DNA of 64,000 nt from Boesenbergia rotunda (Eukaryota > Streptophyta > Magnoliopsida > Zingiberales > Zingiberaceae): NCBI GenBank assembly GCA_024364735.1, contig JAGFNQ010001611.1, forward strand, positions 1 to 64,000, given 5' to 3'. The position numbers and the translations under genes are program-made. Shown one piece after another: positions 1-11,880 of this stretch (positions are counted from its first letter, which is position 1; every line of letters starts with the position of its first letter). Below the pieces are notes generated by a model. The model had not been told where the DNA came from, did not search any database, and saw only the letters and a list, made by a program, of their open reading frames with translations.

Positions 1-1724
1 GCAAGAAAGAAAGAAGGAAGGCCTATGGCCGGCCAAGAGAGAGGGGAGAGAAGAAGAGGAGAGAGCCCAAGCAATTCTTGGATGGATCCCCTTCCATGGC
101 ACCCCTTGGGTCCTTTATATAGGGAGAGGTTTCTTAATACCCAAGCAAACCTCTCTTGATTATGGAATAATTTCTCAATCAATCCATAATCAAAGCTCTC
201 TGTTCATGTTCTTCTCTTGATTATGAAAATTTCTCAATCAATCCATAATCAAGGCTCTCTTTCTTTGGCATGATATATAAAATTTATAAAACAAACCAAC
301 CATTGGTTCATTATATAAAAATTTATAAACAAACCAACCATTGGTTAATTATAAAAATTTTATATATATAAAATTTATATAACCTTTTATAAAATAAACC
401 AACCTTTGGTCTATTTTATAAAACAAACCAAGATAGTCTTATCCTCTTATGGTGGTGGTCGGCCATGACAAGAAGAGAGGAGGCCCCCTTCTTGGCCGGC
501 CCATCTAACCCCAATTGGATCATATCCCTTAATGAATTAAACTTATTTAATTCACCCATTAAGTCTTTAAAAGACTTAGCCATTCTATGCTTCCGATGTG
601 TCTAAAATAAATTCAGTTTTGACTATTGTTTGGACTTACCAAAAATAGTCTATCTCGATTGGAGAATCCAATTCTCAACTCATTTTAAATCTTTCGAATT
701 ACTCGTTATGTGTGTGACCAAATAGGCTTTCAATTTATGTTGGCCGACCATAATTAACTATTTAATTATAGAACGATCATGAGTGGCACCTAGTAGTACA
801 TCATGATCCCCAATTAATTGAAAGATCAACGGTTGACCTCAGAAATGATTCTGAAATCCTTCAGCAGCTATAATGAATCGTGCCCCATTCCCTTCACCAT
901 CTTATACCCTCTTGGTTCAGGACATGGTCTATGTGTGTCAGTCCCCACTAGGCTGACTACGTCACATCTAGCCCAAGTAACGTTTCCTCGTCCTATGGAT
1001 TCTAATTACTCTCATATATTTAAGAGATTCATACTCTAAACATGTCATGCTCTGGCCAGAGGCTTCGAGTAACAATCCGACGATAGGCCTCGGGTATACA
1101 TCTCCTCGCAAGGAGTGGTGAATCCTTTGTAAGCTGTTCAAACATCTTCGGGCACTATGGCTTATACCCAATCATCCTGGGTCCACACCTCCTTGGAGAT
1201 GCTTGCTTAAGATGTCAAAGTATAAGTCTCCATGACCAAGATGACTTGAACACCGCAAGTCAAAGAAACATCGCACTTATGTTGCAGTAAGAACTTCACT
1301 GACATATCTATATGTAGACTACCATATGAAGTTTTACAGCCAGTCACTCCAATGAACTAGTTCCCTTAACTAGCATTCATGTTTATCTCCGGACATCTCC
1401 ATGTCACCAGCCAGTGAGAATCAGCTGATTAGAGAATAACCCATGCTAGTCTCAACAGAATTGATAGTGTCTGTATTTATCAATTCATCGACTAGGGACA
1501 ATTTCAATACTTCACAATTGCACATGTAGAGATAATCACTAGTTGTGAATTCATCACAAATTCTCTCATGCTGTGAATTGTATTGTGGACATTTAGTAAA
1601 TGAGCTTAAGATCTTAATCAAATAATCATATTTACTCAAATAGTGAATATTCATTTATTAAAAAAAATAAATGATTACAATCATAAGGCGATTGCCTTAG
1701 GACACTTCTCTCATGTCACTAACA
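1..1724 (-). mobile_element. Cop-A 3' LTR, cut by window edge
   Basis: Read on the minus strand, this LTR begins TGTTAGTGACATG directly after a polypurine tract and runs off the window. A TATA box (CTATATAAAGG, minus) lies near 113-123. Positions 1 to about 1200 are almost the same as 12050-13200, and the part near 600-1724 also matches 7740-8907 and 20220-20795. That makes it one LTR of a copia family with a full length near 2.5 kb, judged from the complete solo LTR at 6386-8907. The short reading frames in it (818-1039, 968-1171, 1421-1654) are not genes. Confidence 0.9.
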
Positions 1725-1735
1725 AACTCCCACTT
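1725..1735 (-). promoter_or_regulatory. Polypurine tract of Cop-A
   Basis: The minus strand reads AAGTGGGAGTT immediately before the TGTTAG start of the 3' LTR. In copia elements this is where plus-strand DNA synthesis is primed. Its position between the RNase H end (1739) and the LTR fits exactly. Confidence 0.85.
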
Positions 1736-1738
1736 GGC

Positions 1739-4700
1739 CTAATGCCAATCGCTACGGTACCCAATACCACAGGCTCTAACATGACCCTCAAACTTACTTT
1801 GAGGCAAGGCCTTAGTTAAAGGATTCGCTAAATTCCTTTCAGTGGGAATTTTCTCAATTTGTATATCATTCCTACTTATAATCTCTCTGATCAGATGATT
1901 GCGGCGAAGCACATGTTTGGATCGCTGATAAGACCTTGGTTTCTTTGCTTGTGCAATAGCTCCATTGTTGTCGCAGTAAACCAGTATTGCTTCATCAATG
2001 GTTGGAACCACACCAAGATCTGAGACAGACTTCTTGATCCAGACTACTTCCTTTGCTGCTTCCGAAGCTGCAATATATTCCGCTTCCGTGGTAGAATCCG
2101 CTACGGTGTCCTACTTGGAACTTTTCCAGCTTACTGCGCCTCCATTCAAAATAAATACGTATCCAGATTGAGATTTGGTGTCATCCTTATCTGTCTGGAA
2201 ACTGGCATCTGTATATCCACGTATTATCATATCACCTTCTCCATATATTAGGAACACATCCTTAGTTCTTTTTAAGTACTTGAGGATTGACTTGACAGCC
2301 ACCCAATGATCCATTCCTGGATCAGACTGGTATCTGCTTGTGACGCTCAGAGCATATGATACATCGGGCCTAGTACATAACATAGCATACATGATAGATC
2401 CTATCACGGATGCATAAGGAATCTTATTCATGCAAATCCTCTCGTCTTCTGTGCGCGGACACATAGACTTTGAAAGGTTGATCCCATGCCTGATAGGAAG
2501 GTAACCTTTCTTGGATTCCGATAAGCTAAACCTTTCTAGCACTCGGTCTATATATGTAGACTGCGAAAGACCAAGCAACCATTTTGATCTATCTCTATAG
2601 ATTCTGATCTCAAGGATATAGGTTGCTTCTCCCAGGTCTTTCATGGAGAAAGTTTTGGACAACCAAATTTTAACTGACTGTAAGATTGATATATCGTTTC
2701 CTATAAGTAAAATGTCATCGACATATAACACTAGCAATACGACTGCACTCCCACTAACCTTCTTGTATACACAAGGTTCGTCAGGATTTTGTGAGAAATC
2801 AAACTCTTTGATTGTCTCATCAAAACGGATGTTCCAGCTCCTGGATGCTTGCTTTTGTCCATATATGGATCGTTGAAGCTTGCATACTTTGGTTTTATTA
2901 ACCGATGTGAAACCTTCAGGTTGTATCATGTATACATCCTCAAGCAGGTTTCCATTAAGGAAAGTTGTTTTCACATCCATTTCTCATAATCATAATGAGC
3001 TGCTATGGCTAGGAGCATCCGAATGGTTTTGAGCATAGCTACTGGCGAATAGGTTTCGTCATAATCAATTCCTTGTTTCTGATGATATCCTTTTGCCACT
3101 AATCTAGCCTTAAAGGTAACAACATTACCTTCCATGTCGGTTTTCTTCTTGAAACCCCACTTGCACCCTATGGGCTTAATCCCTTCAGGCGGGTTAACCA
3201 AGTCCCATACTTGATTTTCGTACATGGAATCCATTTTCGACTTCATGGCTTCAAGTCATTTATCCCTTTCTGAATTTATCAGAACATCTTCATAACTGAT
3301 AGGTTCGTCATTGTTAACGAGTAACACGTCGTTCGATTCACTTATGAGAAATCCGTATCTCTCTGGAATATTGCGTGTCCTATCAGACCTACAAAGAAGT
3401 GGTGTTGTTTTAGGTTCAACTGATAGCTCATCATTATGAGTTATTGGTTGTGGGTCTAGACTAGGTGTCTCTGTAATGTCTATTGGAGTTTCTTGAACTT
3501 CTTCAAGTTCAATGCTACTCCCACTGTTTTCTTGTAAAAGAAATTCTTTTTCCAGAAATACAGCATGCCTTGAAACAGACACCTTTTGTTCCAAGGGATG
3601 ATAGAATTGGTAACCCTTCGTTTCCTTAGGGTATCCAATAAATAGACATTTATCAGACTTAGCATCTAATTTGTCTGATACAGTCCGCTTTACATAAGCA
3701 GGACAACCCCATATTTTAAGGTGAGTTAAATGAGGTTTCTTACTATTCCACGTCTCATATGGAGTAGTAGAGACTACCTTGGTCGGGACTCTGTTTAGTA
3801 AGTAAACAGCTGTCTGAAGCGTATATCCCCAAACAGATTTTGGAAGAGTTGCATGATTCATCATAGATCTAACAATGTCCATCAAGGTTCGGTTATGCCT
3901 CTCAGATACACCATTATGCTGTGGTGTATATGGCGGAGTCCATTGAGACAATATCCCATTGTCCCTAAGATAATCTTGAAACTCTTGACTCAAGTATTCA
4001 CCACCCCGATCGGATCGAAGTATCTTAATACTTTTGCCAAGTTGTTTCTCTACTTCACTTCTGAACTCTTTGAATTTCTCAAAAGCTTTACATTTGCGTT
4101 TCATTAAGAACACATACCCGAATCGTGAGTGATCATCGATAAAGGTAATGAAGTAGCTATAACCTCCTTGTGCAAGAGTTGACATTGGTCCACAAACATC
4201 AGTATGTATTAGACCAAGCAATTCTCCCACTGGTTTACCTTTTCTGGAAAAGGGTAATTTGGTCATCTTGCCTTTTAAGCATGATTCGCATGTATCAAAT
4301 GAATCGGGTTCAAATGATTCCAGAATTCAACATTGGTGTAATTTGGTCATGCGTTTCTTACTTACATGGCCAAGACGACAATGCCACGTATAGGAGTCTA
4401 TTTGATTATCTATTCGAGCACGCTTGTTGCTAACTTCGATATTAAAAACGTCACCGGATAAATCTAACGTGTAGATACCATTGTATAAAGTTCCGGTCCC
4501 ATAAAGAACACCATTTAAAGTTATGTAACAGCAATTATTACTAAAAGTTAAATGATAACCCTTTTCATTCAAGCATAAAATAGATACAATGTTCTTTATT
4601 AACGAAGGAACAAAATAATAATTATCCAATTCTAAGACAAGTCCAGTAGGGAGCTTTAGCAAATATGTTCCGATGGCAACAGCAGCAATCTTTGCTCCAT

Positions 4701-5624
4701 TTCCAACTCGCAAATTTGCTTCTCCCTTGACGAGTCTTCTTCTATTCCTTAGCCCCTGTATGTCATTACATATATGTGAGCTACACCCAGTATCAAGTAC
4801 CCAGGTGGACGAGAAAATAGAGTGACATTCAATAACGAAGATACCTGAAGTGGATGGGGCATCGGATGCCTTCTTCTTCAAGGACTCAAGATAAACCTTG
4901 CAGTTTCTTCGCCAGTGACCCTCCTTGCCGCAGTGATGGCAAGTGTCTTTTCAGTCTTTTTGGCCTTTTTTCTTCTTTCCCTTATTCTGTTCTTTGAGCT
5001 TCCTCATAGAGCCTTTCTTTGAGGAACCAACTAACAGTACCGTCTTCTGATCCTGCTTTACAGAAGGCTCTACAGTCTTCAGCAGGTTGAGCAACTCAGG
5101 AATGGTAGTCTCCAGCTTGTTCATCCGATAGTTCATCACAAATTGTTAGTAACTCTTGGGAAAACAATGCAGAATTAAGTTAACACTTAGTTCGTGATCC
5201 ATTACAAATCCGAGTGTGCCTAGTCGCTCAATGTACCCCAACATCTTCAACACAATCTATGAGACAGAAGTGCCTTCCTGCATCTTAGAGGTGAAGAGGA
5301 GTTTGGAGACCTCGAACCTTTTGGATCTCGCCTGCTCGTCAATCATCTCATGAAGATGGAAGATGATGGTATGAGCATCCATATGCTCATGCTAATTTTG
5401 CAGCTCAGGTATCATAGTAGCCAGCATGATGCAACTCGCAAGTTCAGAATTGGTCACATGTTTCTGATAGGCCACTAACTGGTCTGGTTGGGAAGTTGTT
5501 CTTCAAGGACATAAGCAAGCTTTACTACCTTGAGGACTATCCTCAGGTTTCGAAGCCAGTCCATGAAGTTTGGCCCAGTCAGCTTATTGGTGTCCAAAAT
5601 GGAACGCAAATTCAGAGAAGACAT
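1739..5624 (-). pseudogene. Cop-A Ty1-copia gag-pol, decayed
   Basis: One copia polyprotein in the order gag, protease, integrase, reverse transcriptase, RNase H, read on the minus strand. Gag starts with ATG at 5624-5622. It carries a CCHC zinc knuckle (CHHCGKEGHWRRNC, 4900-4941). Protease follows with WVLDTGCSSHI. The integrase pre-domain has HCRLGHVSKKRM, and the integrase core (3256-4266) has the HTDVCGPM start and a DRGGEY segment. RT (about 2110-3240) has the YVDD catalytic box. RNase H (1739-2110) has DTVADSTTEAEY and ends normally. Breaks: stops at 2111-2113, 3256-3258, 4327-4329 and 4951-4953, several more in gag, and a frameshift near 2980 inside RT. Most breaks leave the frame unchanged, so decay is recent to moderate. 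Order and motifs are those of Ty1-copia; I do not assign a clade. Confidence 0.93.
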
Positions 5625-5967
5625 GATCAAGTGATTATCCTAGAAATATAAATTGAGCTTATGTGAGAAGAATGATAAAGAATGCATCAATATACATTAA
5701 TTAAATCTTATTTATTTTTCGAATTAAATAACCCTTTTTATCAATTCGGGAGATCGTAGGAACATCTCCAAATAGGTTGATATCCAACCATAGATAAGAA
5801 CAACCATGGCTAGAGTCCATCAAGTTATTCTTAGCTATGAAGGTAGGTAATTATACCGATTACATATTATACATATGTAGCTATCACATTATGCTATCAA
5901 CTAATTGAATGTTTGCATAAATCATTGGGTTGTTAACTCATTAACAAGTATACAACAATATACATAG
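5625..5967 (-). other. Cop-A untranslated leader remnant
   Basis: AT-rich stretch just upstream (minus sense) of the Cop-A gag start, with no coding signal. It would be the leader between primer-binding site and gag. It ends abruptly at 5968, where an S3 LTR begins. No primer-binding site is visible. Confidence 0.6.
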
Positions 5968-6385
5968 TGTTGGATCGAGAGAATCGATAGAGGGGGGGTG
6001 AATATCGGAAAGCGTTTGGATTTGAGATAGAGAAATTGCACAGGGGAAGATTAAAAACAAACACGCAAACACAGTGATTTTTACTTGGTTCGGAGCCTAG
6101 GTCGACTCCTACTCCAAGGCCCACGGTCGTTGACCATTTACTGCGGGCAATACTATAATCGTGCAATAACAGTTTACAGTATTGAATTACAAATGTAGCA
6201 AGTTAAACTTTTAAAAACAAAAAGCTCTTCTTTTACCGACGTCCGATGTAGGTTGTCTTTTTCGGAGCAGCGGGACGTCGTCGGCTCGAGTTGGGAGGTT
6301 TCCGGAGCGAGGCGCGAGAGCAGAAGAGCGTAGAAGCGTTGAATCAAGTGTTGCTTTGAGCCTTGGGGTCGAGGGCCCTTTATAT

Positions 6386-8907
6386 TGTTGGGACCGGGTG
6401 CATGTTGACAAGGATACGGGTTCGTAAATTTTAAAATTTTTACGTGCAGCGGAAGAATTAGCATAAAATAATTTCTCAAATTATTTTAACCACGTATCTA
6501 GCATGCAACCTTATGATGTTTGGACATGATCATAAATTAAAACTTTGCGGAAAAGTAAACTAATTTACTTAATACCTCGCGTAACTCGAAGTAAGGGACG
6601 AGATCCAACCGTAGCGTCCCTTGGAAGCTCCGCCTCTATTCGCGTCCACGCCGAGTTCTCTTCAGGATGACTTCGCAAAGTCACGAGTTTTGTGCCGACG
6701 AGAACTACTAGATTCTCTAAAGGCACAACTAGAAGATCAAGAGAGAAGAAAGGAAACTAATCACCAAGTAACGGAATCTAAATTCCGGGAAGGAAGGAGC
6801 TGCGATCCGCTTCTTCTTCTTCTTCTTTGGCACCTTCTTGGTGGAGGAGGCTCACGGCTAGGGGAGGTGGTGCCGGCCCTAGGGGAGGAAGTGGGCGCCG
6901 GCCCTAGAGGGAGAGGGTGGGCGCCAACCCTAGAGAGAGAGAGGGAGAGAATAAGAGAGAGAGAGGGAGAGAATAAGAGAGAGAGAGAGCTTCTTAATCT
7001 CTTGATTAATTGTAATTCATGGCTTACCTTTGGTTCCTTTATATAGTAGTATCTCTATTGCTAAGTCTCCCTCTTAACGGAATTAACGAAATAAATTTTT
7101 CATAAGAAATTTATCTTATAAATTTTCTTATGAATTATTCCGTTATGCCTAGTTTTATTATAACTAACTTTATAATAAAACAAATACATCTCTCCTTTTA
7201 ATAAGGAATAAATTTTACAAGAAATTTATCTTATAAATTTCTTATGAATTATTCCGTTATGTCAAGTTTTTATTATAACTTAATTTATAATAAAAACAAC
7301 CATGTCTCCCCTTTTATTATGGAATACATTTTATAAGAAATTTATCTTATTAATTTTTCTTATCATGGAAAAAATTAATTCATAATTGATTTTATAAAAT
7401 AAAATAAATCAATCCATGGTTCATTTTAATTTCCATAAAAAAGAATAAATTTCTATAAATTTCTTTATCATGGTAAATCAATCCATTATTGATTTTATAA
7501 AATAAAATAAACCAATCCAAGGTTTATTTTAATTTCCATAAAAATAAATCTCTTTATATAAATTTCTTTATATAAACTTCTTTATATAAATTTATTTATC
7601 CATAATTTTATAAAACAAATCGCGCTAGATTTATTTTATTAATTAAACCAAATTAATTGGTTTCTCCCCCTTCTTGTGGTCGGCCAAACCAAAGAGGGTT
7701 GACACCCTCTTTGGCCGGCCAAACCGAGCCGATCCCATCGCGAATTAAACTCATTTAATTCGCCCAATAAGCCTTCAAAAGACTTAGCCATTTTAAGCTT
7801 CCGTTGCGCCTCTGATTAACTCAGATTCGACTTATTTCTCTTGATCGGAAAATCCAATTTTCAACTCGTTTTAAATCCCTCAGATTACTCGTAGTGCGTG
7901 TGACTAAATAGACTTTCGATTTATGTTGGCCGTCTATAATCAACTAATTATAGAACGATCATGAGTGGCACCTAGTAGTACATCATGACCCCCAATTAAT
8001 CGAAAGATCAACGGTTGACCTCAGAAGTAATTCTGAAACCCTTCAGCAGCTCTAATGAATCGTGCCCCATTCCCTTCACCATCTTATACCCACTTGGTTC
8101 AGGACATGGTTTGTTTGTGTCAGTCCCCACTAGACTGACTTCGTCACACCTAGCCCAAGTAGTGTCTTTCTTGTCCTTTGGATTTCTAATTACTCTCATG
8201 TATTTAAGAGACTCATACTCTAAACATGATATGCTCTGGCCAGAGGCTTTGAGTAACAATCTGACGATAGGCCTGGGTATACATCTCCTCGCAAGGAGTG
8301 GTGAATCTTTTGTAGGTTGTTCAAACATCTTCGGGAACTTCGGCTTATACCCAATCATCCTGGGTCCACACCTCCTTGGAGATGCTTGCTTAAGATGTTA
8401 AAGTATAAGTCTCCATGACCAAGATGACGTGAACACCGCAAGTCAAAGGAACATCGCACTTAAGCTGCAGTAAGAACTTCATTGACATATCTATATGTAG
8501 ATTACCATATGAAGTTTTACGGCTAGTCACTCCAATGAACTAGTTCCCTTAACTAGCATCCATGTTTATCTCCGGACATCCCAATGTCACCAGCCAGTGA
8601 GAATCAGCTGATTAGAGAATAACCCATGCTAGTCTCAACAGAATTGATAGTGTCCGTTTTTATCAATTCATCGACTAGGGATATTTTTAATACTTCACAA
8701 TTGCACATTTAGAGATAATCACTAGTTATGATCCCATCACAAATTCTCTTATGCTGTGAATTGTATTGCGGGCATTCAGTAGATGAGTTTAAGATCCCAA
8801 TCAAATACACAAACATGTATACTCAAATAGTGAATTATCATTTATTAAAATAAATGTTTACAATCATAAGGCGATTGCCTTAGGGCACTTCTCTCATATC
8901 ACTAACA
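6386..8907 (-). mobile_element. Cop-A solo LTR with TATAT duplication
   Basis: A complete 2522 bp LTR: minus-strand start TGTTAGTGATATGAG at 8907 and end CCCGGTCCCAACA at 6386. It is flanked by TATAT at 6381-6385 and 8908-8912. It aligns with 1-1724 in its right part and with the inverted fragment 20796-21228 in its left part. No interior is present, so it is a solo LTR left by LTR-LTR recombination. A minus-strand TATA box lies near 7036-7047. Its 141-codon reading frame at 6621-7046 has no recognisable domain and I treat it as LTR sequence. Confidence 0.92.
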
Positions 8908-9024
8908 TATATAGCCCTGGGGGCGCCCGGAACGTCGGGGGCGCCCCCCCCCCCACGTGTCAGTTGATCCGGTAGTTGCTCGGTCAGCTTCTAATCCCTT
9001 TACATTCGGGATCAGCTTTGACCG

Positions 9025-9087
9025 GGGCGCCCGGAGCGCTCAGGGCGCCCGGAGCGCTCAGGGCGCCCGGAGCGCTCAGGGCGCCCG
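9025..9087. repeat. 18 bp GC-rich tandem repeat
   Basis: Three full copies and one half copy of GGGCGCCCGGAGCGCTCA (9025-9042, 9043-9060, 9061-9078, 9079-9087) in LTR A. Each unit contains two near-palindromes, GGGCGCCC and AGCGCT. Single related units occur through the GC-rich U3 of LTRs A and B. Confidence 0.9.
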
Positions 9088-9519
9088 TATTGACCGGGTC
9101 AAACTTTCATCTGTTGGCTTCGAGGGGAGCTGCTTCGGTAGTTGGCGCTGGGGGTGCCCGGAGCGCTGGGGGCGTCCGGGAGCAGCGGGGGCGCCCGGGA
9201 GATGAGCTGTCGAAGCCTGCTCTTGTTTTATGTGTTTTGTGTTCACCTTGGGGGCACCCGGGACACTCCGGGCGCCCTGGTCAGCTGTTGCCTCATTCCT
9301 TTGAGGCTCTCTGAGCTGCAGACACTCGTTCCTTCGATCCTGCATCCAGGGTTAGTCCAAAACACCATAAAACAATACAATATTAGTTTATACAGCCTTA
9401 GCTGTCTTGGTTCTGACTTTGGGTCTCCAAAATGGAGCCCTAGGTCGAACCGACGCCTACTGTTCCCTCGACGGGGAACGCGTCCTCACCTACTCCTCTC
9501 GGGAGAATGTACCTGATGT

Positions 9520-9825
9520 CAACCGGTCCTCTGGTTGGACTTTTGCCTGGCGGTCCTTTGCCAGGTCTTGGATACCGAGTTGTCCTTCGCCCGGTGCCTA
9601 GCATTCCTTCGCTAGGGCTTTGATGACTAGCGGCCCTTCGCTAGTTGCCTAGCAGTCCTTCGCTAGGACTTGGTGACTAGCAGCCCTTCGCTAGTTGCCT
9701 AGCAGTCCTTCGCTAGGGCTCTGTATCCTGGCATTCCTTCGCCAGGTGCTTAGCAGTCCTTCGCTAGGGCCTTGTATTCTGGCATTCCTTCGCCAGGTGC
9801 CTAGCAGCCCTTCGCTAGGACTTCT
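9520..9825. repeat. Hairpin array in LTR A with paired stem changes
   Basis: About twelve short inverted repeats follow one another. The clearest have six-base arms around an eight-base centre that is usually NNTCCTTC or NNCCCTTC. Arms change in pairs: CCTAGC/GCTAGG (9597, 9648, 9698, 9800), ACTAGC/GCTAGT (9626, 9676), CCTGGC/GCCAGG (9546, 9727, 9779). The first (near 9520) is CAACC/GGTTG, and LTRs B and D have a longer version of it (CCAACCGG/CCGGTTGG). B and D carry a ~31 bp tandem array at the same place but without complementary arms. Confidence 0.85.
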
Positions 9826-9929
9826 TTTCTGCACACTTAGTGAACAACGTTAGATAACCAATAATACTTAACTTTGAACCCTTTGCCAATATCAAAACAA
9901 GGTTCGATATGGTGCTTCCTGCACCAACA

Positions 9930-9943
9930 ATCTCCCCCTTTTT
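9930..9943 (-). promoter_or_regulatory. Polypurine tract of S3 element A
   Basis: The minus strand reads AAAAAGGGGGAGAT directly before the TGTTGGTGC start of LTR A. A second purine run of the same kind sits 220 bp upstream in sense at 10163-10177. Confidence 0.85.
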
Positions 9944-11225
9944 GATTTATGGCAACACAATTCAAAGTTAAGTTAAAATTACAACAGTTAAGAACATAAG
10001 GTAAAAATGAAGTACATCAATTTTACACAATTCAACGTTAAGTAAAAAACTTTATAAGAGTTAATAACATAAGGTAAGATTTTGAAAAAAAAAATCCTTT
10101 AATTCTCATACTCCCCCTAAACCCTGAATACTTGTGTTATAAAATTCTTAACTTTGACCTTTCCTCCCCCTTTGACATATATCAAAAACAACCATGGGTG
10201 AACAAGGTAAAAATTTAAAAGGTTTTGCAAACCTATATTTTGTTAAACAACTTTTACTTACAAGGCTTTGCAAAACTTGGGCAAAATTTTGAAGGCAAAT
10301 TTCCCAAAAACAATTTGTTTACCAAAAATTTTGCACACTTAGAAATATTTGTTTGGAAACACTTTGTGCATTTTGGAAAACAAGATCTTTAAAAAATTTC
10401 TAGACAAGTTTTTCACCAAAAAAAACTTTACTGGGAAGTATTTGGCAAAATTTTTCAACAACTTTTTGCTTAGACAAATTTTGTTTACTAAGAAAAAAAA
10501 TTTACTTAGGAGAAGATATACATTTAACAGAAACTTGAAACACTTAGAAATACTTAGAAACTTTTGAAGCACTTTTTGAAAAAGAATTAAAAAAATTTCT
10601 CTCATTCCTTTCTCTCCCCCTTAATGTGAGATTCTTCTCCTTATGTTTTAGACGATTCAAAAAAACTTTCTTTGAAAAGGGGAAAAAGTTTAAGATATAA
10701 TTTAATTTCACTTTTTCTACTCTCCCCCTTGTAAGGAGTTTTGGGTCTCATCCTTTTCCTTTTAAGCACATTCATGACATATAATGATGTCATGTTCTAA
10801 CGATTTCCTTAATAAAGTATGTATGTGACTTAATTTATCAACTCTCATTAATTGAATTAGGAACTGAATTTCCTAATTCTAATTTCACACTTTATTCAAG
10901 GAATTGTTTTGGAAAATAATTTCCTAAATTGTCATAATCAATTTCGGAAATAATATGTTTAAGACTTTGATTTCTCTAAATCAAATCTTATTAAATTAAG
11001 AGACAGATTCCCTTAATTCAACCACATATTATTTTCATGAAAATCTTATTTAAGGAAATAAACTCTATTAAAAACAATTTTTCTTAATTAATTTTGGAGA
11101 CAATAATATGTAAGAGCATAACCTCATAAATCAAATAAGGAAATTATCGTTTGAGAATCACCTCAAATTTTCCAAGATTTGATCACATATTTTATTTATG
11201 GATAATTAATTATAACAAATTATTT

Positions 11226-11464
11226 ACTTTGGGTGTCTCCCTGAGGCACTCCCCAAAGAAAAAAAATTTGTTGTAAATCTAATTTGGCCTGCTCCCCGAG
11301 GCACAACCAAATTAAACTTGACAATTAAAGAACTTGTTAATAATATAATTTGGATGGCTCCTCGAGGCCTACCCAAATCAATTTTAACAATTTATATTCA
11401 AAATAGGAAATTAAATTATAACAACTAACTTTAATTTGGGTGGCTCCCCGAGGCACTCCCCAAA
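11226..11464. repeat. Four stem-loops with a conserved loop
   Basis: Four units share a centre close to GGCTCCCCGAGGCAC, flanked by complementary arms that differ between units. Arms: CTTTGGG/CCCAAAG (11227-11233, 11252-11258); TAATTTGG-type arms, TAATTTGG/CCAAATTA in pairing (11280-11287, 11307-11314); ATTTGG/CCAAAT (11348-11353, 11373-11378); TTTGGG/CCCAAA (11435-11440, 11459-11464). Spacing within each is 18-19 bases. The centre has its own CTC-NNN-GAG inner pairing in all four. Confidence 0.75.
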
Positions 11465-11559
11465 GTAAAGAATTTTGTTAATAATTTAAAAACCAATTTG
11501 AATTTAATTGTCAATTAATGTTTCCATAAAATGTCTAGACTTTTATGAAAAGAAAGTGT

Positions 11560-11880
11560 CCAAAATTACGAGCTTTCCATAAATGGAAAGTTTCCAAAAT
11601 TAAAAGGTTTTCAGAATTATTGTAAGTTTCTGGTACAAAAAAAACTTACGTATTTCCAAAATTGGAAAATTTCCAAAATTAGGAAATTTCCAAAATTGGA
11701 AAGTTTTCAAAAATGAAAAGTTTTCACAATTATCATAAAATTTCAGAAACAGAGATATTTCAAAAGTTTGCGAAATTTCATGAGGATTTCCAAACTTTGA
11801 AATTCCTAAATCTAAAATTTACCATAATTGGAAAGTTTTCATAATTGGAAAATTTTCTAAAATTGAGATCATGACAAAGT
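11560..11880. repeat. Simple repeat of TTTCCAAAATTGGAAA type
   Basis: Irregular repetition of a short near-palindrome built from TTTCC, AAAATT and GGAAA. No coding capacity. It lies at the truncated end of S3 element A. Confidence 0.7.

Larger units (their letters stand above)
5968..9929 (-). mobile_element. S3 LTR 'A', split by a Cop-A solo LTR
   Basis: On the minus strand the LTR starts TGTTGGTGCAGGAAGCACC at 9929 and ends GATCCAACA at 5968. It matches solo LTRs B (29884-31237) and D (33179-34506). Without the insertion at 6386-8907 it is about 1.4 kb, like the other two. The polypurine tract at 9930-9943 makes it a 3' LTR. The GC-rich part (8913-9350) and the short reading frames within it are U3 sequence, not genes. 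A possible left target duplication (CATAG, 5963-5967) has no visible partner. Confidence 0.9.

Noticed and set aside
6621..7046. 141-codon frame as a gene
   Set aside because: Inside a Cop-A solo LTR and ends in a GAGAGA simple repeat; no domain, and the corresponding part of other Cop-A LTRs lacks it.
8957..9345. Ala/Gly/Arg-rich frames as proteins
   Set aside because: They arise from the GC-rich 18 bp repeat and related U3 sequence open in several frames at once.
9546..9825. CRISPR-like array
   Set aside because: Units are adjoining hairpins with no unique spacers of constant length, located in a plant retrotransposon LTR.
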